Assembly: GCA_003168295.1 (NCBI GenBank)
Contig: PMST01000637.1
Coordinates: 1 to 7,169 of the forward strand
Direction of reading: 5' to 3'
Source of the DNA: Actinomycetota bacterium
GTDB lineage: Bacteria > Actinomycetota > Actinomycetes > Streptosporangiales > Streptosporangiaceae
DNA length: 7,169 nt
Notes under the pieces: model-generated
Database searches by the model: none
Told to the model about the DNA's origin: nothing
What the model saw: only the letters and a program-made list of their open reading frames with translations
Program-made: the position numbers and the translations under genes
Part shown: positions 6,849 through 7,169 of the stretch, in pieces
Numbering within the stretch: position 1 is the first letter of the stretch
Layout: every line of letters starts with the position of its first letter

Positions 6849-6858
6849 GCCAATTGGC
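6849..6858. promoter_or_regulatory. Perfect 10-bp palindrome abutting the CRP-like site
   Basis: GCCAATTGGC directly adjoins the CRP-like site without a gap. It could be a half of a composite operator, or chance; I cannot assign a regulator. Confidence 0.35.
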
Positions 6859-6881
6859 ACTTTTCGTAGCCAGTGCAGATC

Positions 6882-6920
6882 AGGGAGTTATCACGGCGTG
6901 GTAACTGTTGTGATCTCCCT
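6882..6920. other. Nested, mutually exclusive inverted repeats
   Basis: AGTTATCAC (6886-6894) pairs with GTGGTAACT (6898-6906) around GGC, with one G-U pair. Alternatively AGGGAG plus ATCAC (6882-6887, 6890-6894) pairs with GTGAT plus CTCCCT (6910-6920). Both cannot form together. The second half overlaps TGTGATCTCCCTCTCA (6909-6924), a third CRP-like match with one mismatch. Confidence 0.4.
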
Positions 6921-7169
6921 CTCATTCGATCGCTCAGCGCAGGTGCCGCAGGCCGGCGTCGAACGCGATCGACGGCGACGCGGGCACCGACTGGTGCACG
7001 TCGGGCTGGACCGGGACGCTTGACGTTGACCTCGGCCAGGTCAGGTCCCTCACCGACCTCGGCCTCACGCTGGACGACAGCAGCCCTTCCGCCTCCGCCA
7101 CCAGCTGCGGCGGCTGGGGCAACCTGGCGCAGCTGCTCAAGGCGGGCGTCGCGGGCGCCGAGGCCGGCA
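6914..7169 (+). pseudogene. 5'-truncated F5/8 type C (discoidin-like) domain fragment, runs off the window
   Basis: Frame 2 is open from 6914 to the end of the window. From about 6953 it reads PASNAIDGDAGTDW, then CTSGWTGTLDVDLGQVRSLT and DLGLTLDDSS, the pattern of an F5/8 type C/CBM32-type galactose-binding domain (AIDGD..T.W, then a VDLG strand). Third codon positions are nearly all G or C, as in real genes here. TGA at 6911-6913 lies in frame upstream, and I find no ATG, GTG or TTG in the frame before 7169. No signal peptide or N-terminal domain is visible. It is probably the remnant of a secreted carbohydrate-binding protein or glycosidase, or a gene broken by a frameshift near 6940-6955. 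The apparent reverse-strand reading of this stretch is a shadow. Confidence 0.5.

Larger units (their letters stand above)
6597..6913. other. Regulatory region upstream of paralog 2
   Basis: About 317 bp with no convincing gene. Nearer the gene are two short hairpins: GTGCCG/CGGCAC (6635-6640 with 6655-6660) and GCGG-TAAA-CCGC (6678-6689). Further up is a dense cluster of palindromes between 6805 and 6858, followed by nested inverted repeats at 6882-6920. A TTGACT at 6828-6833 could be a plus-strand -35, with the CRP-like site filling the spacer, but the matching -10 (CAATTG) is poor. Confidence 0.5.

Noticed and set aside
6934..7140. Reverse-strand open frame at the right edge
   Set aside because: The plus frame over the same bases shows discoidin-like motifs and high GC3, so the reverse frame is its shadow.
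1..7169. Mobile element, CRISPR array, tRNA or prophage genes
   Set aside because: No transposase, integrase, spaced direct repeats or tRNA-like cloverleaf could be seen; the only regular repeats are in-frame within the kinase linker or at its stop codon.

Overview
The window reads as a chromosomal segment of a high-GC Gram-positive bacterium (Actinomycetota), probably a filamentous actinomycete. The support is very high third-position GC, TTG and leaderless starts, a PknB-type membrane kinase with a long Pro/Gly/Ala/Ser linker, and secreted SLT-like proteins of the type common in Streptomyces and Streptosporangia relatives. The genus cannot be fixed from this sequence alone.

Layout. Bases 1-729 (+) hold the C-terminal part of a class I (iron-sulfur) fumarase. 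Its stop overlaps the ATG of a complete class II fumarase, fumC (726-2126, +), so two unrelated fumarase types appear translationally coupled. After a 101-bp gap comes a 746-residue membrane Ser/Thr protein kinase (2228-4468, +), with a repeat-built linker, one membrane segment and an extracytoplasmic domain. Its stop codon lies inside a 21-bp tandem duplication. A strong symmetric hairpin (4547-4596) separates it from convergent genes on the minus strand.

Minus-strand block. Two paralogous secreted or membrane-anchored SLT/APF-type transglycosylase-like proteins (4619-5428 and 5901-6596) share a C-terminal domain about 63% identical by hand count. Both start with TTG and a Ser-Arg/Gln-His-Arg N-terminus. 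Each lies behind a long intergenic leader (472 bp and about 317 bp), and each leader contains a CRP/GlxR-like palindrome of the form TGTGA-N6-TCACA (one perfect, one with a single mismatch). Around the perfect site are two other perfect palindromes and a larger set of nested inverted repeats.

The right edge (6914-7169, +) carries an open, high-GC3 frame resembling an F5/8 type C (discoidin, carbohydrate-binding) domain. It has an in-frame stop upstream and no start codon, so it is probably a 5'-truncated or frameshifted gene that continues past the window.

Functional reading. The left part is central carbon metabolism (fumarate to malate, TCA cycle). The right part is cell-envelope biology: a PknB-like sensor kinase beside two peptidoglycan-active proteins that may be under cAMP-receptor-type control, which recalls CRP control of rpfA in mycobacteria. 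I see no phage, transposon, CRISPR, tRNA or rRNA. No clearly new multi-gene system is visible. The most original signal is the regulatory architecture in front of the two transglycosylase-like genes.
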